Below the pieces are notes generated by a model. That model saw nothing but the letters and a program-made list of their open reading frames with translations, was not told where the DNA came from and made no database searches. From JADFNO01 sp965369945 (GTDB lineage Bacteria; Planctomycetota; Phycisphaerae; Phycisphaerales; SM1A02), in NCBI GenBank assembly GCA_965369945.1, contig CBDUST010000064.1, forward strand, positions 1 to 17,167: 17,167 bases of DNA, read 5' to 3'. Below, piece by piece: positions 15,706 through 17,167 of the stretch. Within the stretch, counting starts at the first letter, position 1, and every line of letters starts with the position of its first letter. The translations under genes and the position numbers were made by a program.

Positions 15706-17167
15706 ATGAACGTAGCGAATGTGAAGTCGACAAAGCCCATGTTTTCGATGGCTGTGGTTGCGGTTGTACTCGCGCTGGGACTCACCGCGCCATCTTTGGC
15801 ACAAGGGCCTCATCTGTGCCACGTACAGCACGGCGACATCGTGATTAACCAGAACGGGAACTTCTGGTTGATCCAGGCTAGCAACAACAGCATTCTCCAA
15901 TGCCAGTCCTTTGACATCGCGTCGTTTGAGACGGTTCAGTTCCTTCAACCTGGCTCTCTTGCCAGAATCCTCTTGCGCATCACCGGTAATGACATTACCA
16001 ACATCGACGGCACGCTCTTGGCCAATGGGTTTGTCTTCTTCGCTAATCCAGCTGGGATTATTTTTGGAAACAACGCCGTCGTGAACGTTGGCGGAATCTA
16101 TGCAGCCGCTGGAGACATCACCAATAGCGACTTCATAAACAACAACAAGTTCACCTTCAATCTCGACGGCACGGTCGAAGTCAAGAACGGAGCGGTGATC
16201 GACGCCACCACAGCCGTTCACTTGATCGGCCAACACGTCATTAATAGAGGAACGATTCACGTTACGAACGGCGTGGTAACTATGCTCGCTGGGGACACGG
16301 TTACGCTTACGGAATTCAACAACGGCGCCAACGTTAGCGTCACGATCAGCGGTGGTAGTGGATCGGGAACTGGAGTCATCAACGAGACGACGGGCGTGAT
16401 CGACGCGCCGGGCAGCCAAGTCATCCTCGGTGCCGGCGACTTGTACTCCCTCGCGGTTCGCCATAGTGGCCAACTCGACGCCGGAAATGTGACGATGTTC
16501 GGCGACGATGGCATCCAACTCGACAACGATGTGACGACCTCTGACGGTCAGACGTACGAAGATGCCGTGATCATTGGCGATGACATCACCCTAACGGCCG
16601 GCCAGAATGCGACGGTTTGGTTCCAGGACACGGTGGACGCCGAAGATGGCGACGAGAATTTGATCGTAGATGCCGGGACTACCGATTTCGATGGAAATGT
16701 TGGATCCCTTAACGCGCTGGAAAGCCTGACGGTCCGCGGCAACGCGGAAGTGGCCGGGGACGTGACGACCACCGACGGAATCCTCTTCGACGGCAACGTC
16801 GATTTCGATGGCGACGGTGTGAATCAATTCGTAAATGCCGGAGCGGGCGAGCTTCAAATCAATGGCGACGCTATGAAGGCTGAGGGAAACCTCTCGCTGG
16901 CGGGCGATGACGGCATCGACCTCAACGGCGACGTGGATGTTGACGACGGCAGCTTGACGATCAAGGACGACTTCTCGGTCGAAGGTAATCTGACGGCCAG
17001 CCAGAACATCACCCTCAACGGCGACGGCACCTTCGATGGGGCGGGCAATCAAGTTGTAGATGCCGGTGAGGTGCTGACGGCCAACGGCGATCTGCACAAG
17101 ACCAGCGCCGGGAACCTCTCGCTGGCGGGCGATGACGGCATCGACCTCAACGGCGACGTGGATGTTG
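15706..17167 (+). CDS. TpsA/FhaB-like filamentous haemagglutinin family protein (3' partial)
   Basis: The frame opens at ATG 15706 behind a strong GAGGAG (5-base spacing) and runs without a stop off the window, giving 487 codons. Residues 1-32 are a classical signal peptide with SLA|Q cleavage. The following TPS (haemagglutination-activity) domain shows LARILLRITGND, IDGTLLANGFVFF and the diagnostic NPAGI motif at 114-118 (NPNGI in most relatives), typical of the beta-helical secretion domain recognised by TpsB. Beyond about residue 265 it becomes Asp/Gly/Asn-rich (GDDGIQL, DVTTSDG, DGDG) and enters units of about 75 residues. The predicted product is a large exported beta-helix, an adhesin or surface protein, secreted through the translocator encoded upstream. 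Two cysteines (38 and 66) sit in the mature TPS domain. The C-terminus and any toxin or anchoring domain are beyond the window. Confidence 0.9.
   Translation, partial: MNVANVKSTKPMFSMAVVAVVLALGLTAPSLAQGPHLCHVQHGDIVINQNGNFWLIQASNNSILQCQSFDIASFETVQFLQPGSLARILLRITGNDITNIDGTLLANGFVFFANPAGIIFGNNAVVNVGGIYAAAGDITNSDFINNNKFTFNLDGTVEVKNGAVIDATTAVHLIGQHVINRGTIHVTNGVVTMLAGDTVTLTEFNNGANVSVTISGGSGSGTGVINETTGVIDAPGSQVILGAGDLYSLAVRHSGQLDAGNVTMFGDDGIQLDNDVTTSDGQTYEDAVIIGDDITLTAGQNATVWFQDTVDAEDGDENLIVDAGTTDFDGNVGSLNALESLTVRGNAEVAGDVTTTDGILFDGNVDFDGDGVNQFVNAGAGELQINGDAMKAEGNLSLAGDDGIDLNGDVDVDDGSLTIKDDFSVEGNLTASQNITLNGDGTFDGAGNQVVDAGEVLTANGDLHKTSAGNLSLAGDDGIDLNGDVDV
16888..16942 (+). repeat. Direct repeat in the adhesin gene, copy 1
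   Basis: These 55 bases recur identically at 17113-17167, an offset of 225 bases (75 codons). They encode NLSLAGDDGIDLNGDVDV plus one base. The flanks are clearly related but diverged, so this is a conserved core within a longer repeat unit. Confidence 0.9.
17113..17167 (+). repeat. Direct repeat in the adhesin gene, copy 2 (cut by the window end)
   Basis: Identical to 16888-16942 up to the last base of the window, so the true length of identity is unknown. The identity at the nucleotide level, including silent positions, suggests recent duplication or gene conversion rather than selection on protein alone. Confidence 0.9.

Noticed and set aside
15460..16518. Minus-strand open frame of 352 codons over the adhesin start
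   Set aside because: The plus strand has a signal peptide, a ribosome-binding site and a TPS domain; the minus frame mirrors it.
16888..17167. Repeats considered as a CRISPR array or tandem DNA element
   Set aside because: Only two copies with a 225-base period, in frame within a continuous coding sequence; they are protein-coding repeats.

Overview
The window (about 57% G+C by eye) carries part of a type VI secretion system (T6SS) locus followed directly by a two-partner secretion (TPS) pair. The style suggests a Planctomycetota-like bacterium: a kinase fold fused to a formylglycine-generating-enzyme (FGE) fold, a divergent and very long TssM, and an Asp/Gly-rich FhaB-type adhesin. That assignment is inference; there is no rRNA or other marker gene.

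Layout. 1-3819 (+): the 3' part of a large membrane protein with the end of a degenerate protein-kinase domain, one transmembrane helix, a long helical region and a C-terminal FGE-sulfatase-like domain. 3841-4122 (-): a small lipoprotein. 4123-4368: divergent intergenic region with a perfect TATAAT box facing right. 4369-12925 (+): a tight operon of an unrecognised 315-aa protein, TssK (baseplate), TssL (DotU), TssM (IcmF) and TagF (post-translational repressor), joined by overlaps or gaps of at most 13 bases. 12926-13196: intergenic, with a TTGACG-N18-TAGGAT promoter candidate. 13197-15644 (+): a TpsB/FhaC-like outer-membrane translocator with an enlarged, repetitive periplasmic part. 15706-17167 (+): the first 487 codons of its TpsA/FhaB-like partner, still open at the window edge and entering a 75-residue repeat array.

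How it may work together. TssK, TssL and TssM are the baseplate-membrane complex core. TagF and the kinase-FGE fusion point to post-translational control of firing. In Pseudomonas aeruginosa the kinase PpkA and the separate periplasmic FGE-fold protein TagR act in one pathway opposed by TagF. Here a kinase fold that has lost its catalytic residues and an FGE fold lacking the active-site cysteines are one polypeptide. I regard this as the most interesting item in the window. The other T6SS genes (TssA-G, Hcp, ClpV, VgrG, Fha, PppA, TssJ) are not in the window and may lie upstream. No stretch longer than 300 bases lacks a gene.
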